Assembly: GCA_029747015.1 (NCBI GenBank)
Contig: JAKOGI010000420.1
Span: 186,001 to 250,000, forward strand
Origin: Carnegiea gigantea
Lineage: Eukaryota; Streptophyta; Magnoliopsida; Caryophyllales; Cactaceae
Direction of reading: 5' to 3'
Length of the DNA: 64,000 bases
Shown: positions 63,357 to 64,000 of the stretch, one piece after another
How the letters are laid out: each line of letters opens with the position of its first letter
Position numbering within the stretch: position 1 is the stretch's first letter
Position numbers and translations under genes: made by a program
The notes under the pieces: model-generated
What the model was told of the DNA's origin: nothing
What the model saw: the letters and a program-made list of their open reading frames with translations, nothing else
Database searches by the model: none

Positions 63357-64000
63357 CTTTTGGCAAGGAAGTAGGATTAGTATACTGGAGGTTTGTATGA
63401 CAAGTGGCAAATAAGATGGAAAAACTGACCATAACTAATTACCCAACTCAGAATGTAGACCAAGATAAGGCAACTGTCCTGACCCCAACCTTACTTGATG
63501 CAAACCAAGCCTAACTAATAAGGAATGTTCCCAATCAATAATCATTACTTTTTTTTTAAAATTTTTGAAGGGCTATTACTAGATGAGGATTAGTCTTTGC
63601 AGGACCATGTCACAAGTCTTTTCATGCTGTTCATAGCTGGGCCACGTAAACATCCCAAACGCCTAGTCTAGTAGACCAGCCTTACACTCTATTTGGATGT
63701 TCATGACGGTAGTGGAGGTCATAGAGTAGGCGGAAATAGAAGCGTAAGGAGTGGACAAGGATGCATATTCATCTCCTTTGGATAATTTACGAAGGGAATG
63801 CATGAAGGTTAATGGTTCCCCTCTGCTTCTCATTCATTCGTAGATGAAGTTGAAAGCTGGTCGATTAAACCCATCCTCCCTCCCACCCCAAAACATTCAC
63901 TTCATATGTCTAGCTAAGACACCACGAGACCATCTAATATGTAAGTAAAATCTGTAATAGAACATAATATAGCCTAAATCTGAAATGACACCAAACCCAA
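63357..64000 (-). other. GDSL gene intron running off the right edge
   Basis: An AG acceptor directly precedes the exon at 63356. I found no further GDSL exon up to 64000 on the minus strand, so this is intron sequence at least 644 bp long. Nothing else was recognised. Confidence 0.6.

Overview
This is nuclear DNA from a flowering plant, probably a eudicot. The genes are split by introns and sit in AT-rich sequence full of transposable elements. They include plant-specific families: a NAC factor, an ALMT anion channel, a plastid SUF protein and a TOM2B-like gene. No species can be named from the sequence alone.

Layout. 1-5968: SufD/ABCI7-like gene on the minus strand; its last exons lie beyond the left edge. 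6838-8845: truncated LTR retroelement with a 1.42-kb LTR, an intact primer-binding site and a gag zinc-knuckle relic. About 10610-21141: head-to-tail array of Helitron-type elements, A at 10635-13911 and B at 13912-21141, with a third 5' end abutting on the left. The array is swollen by TA/CA/GT microsatellites, and B also holds a 1.1-kb PIF/Harbinger relic. 21142-27900: sparse repeats and a Tourist-like MITE. 27920-30320: complete four-exon NAC gene with TATA box, upstream ORFs and poly(A) signal. 31590-31932: a 343-bp mini-Helitron. 34346-34417: tRNA-Cys(GCA). 35037-35170: SINE with perfect target-site duplications. 35337-38664: six-exon ALMT gene (minus). 38800-46100: diverged repeats, including a new-looking inverted-repeat element and an LTR end. 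46214-54037: RING E3 ligase of the RF298/RF4 type (minus) with a 5.6-kb intron. 54400-57300: dispersed and tandem repeats. 57403-59372: TOM2B-like gene whose exons carry frame-breaking indels. 62562-63356: last two exons of a GDSL esterase/lipase (minus) that continues past the right edge.

The genes do not form one pathway. They act in plastid Fe-S cluster assembly, transcription, anion transport, ubiquitination, a membrane-associated factor and lipid-ester hydrolysis. From memory, TOM2B, ABCI7, a NAC gene (ANAC011) and a RING gene lie close together on Arabidopsis chromosome 1, so the window may keep an old gene neighbourhood into which the repeats were inserted.

Exon boundaries come from reading frame, GT/AG sites and remembered family sequence. 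No alignment was run. Transposon calls rest on terminal structures visible in the sequence.
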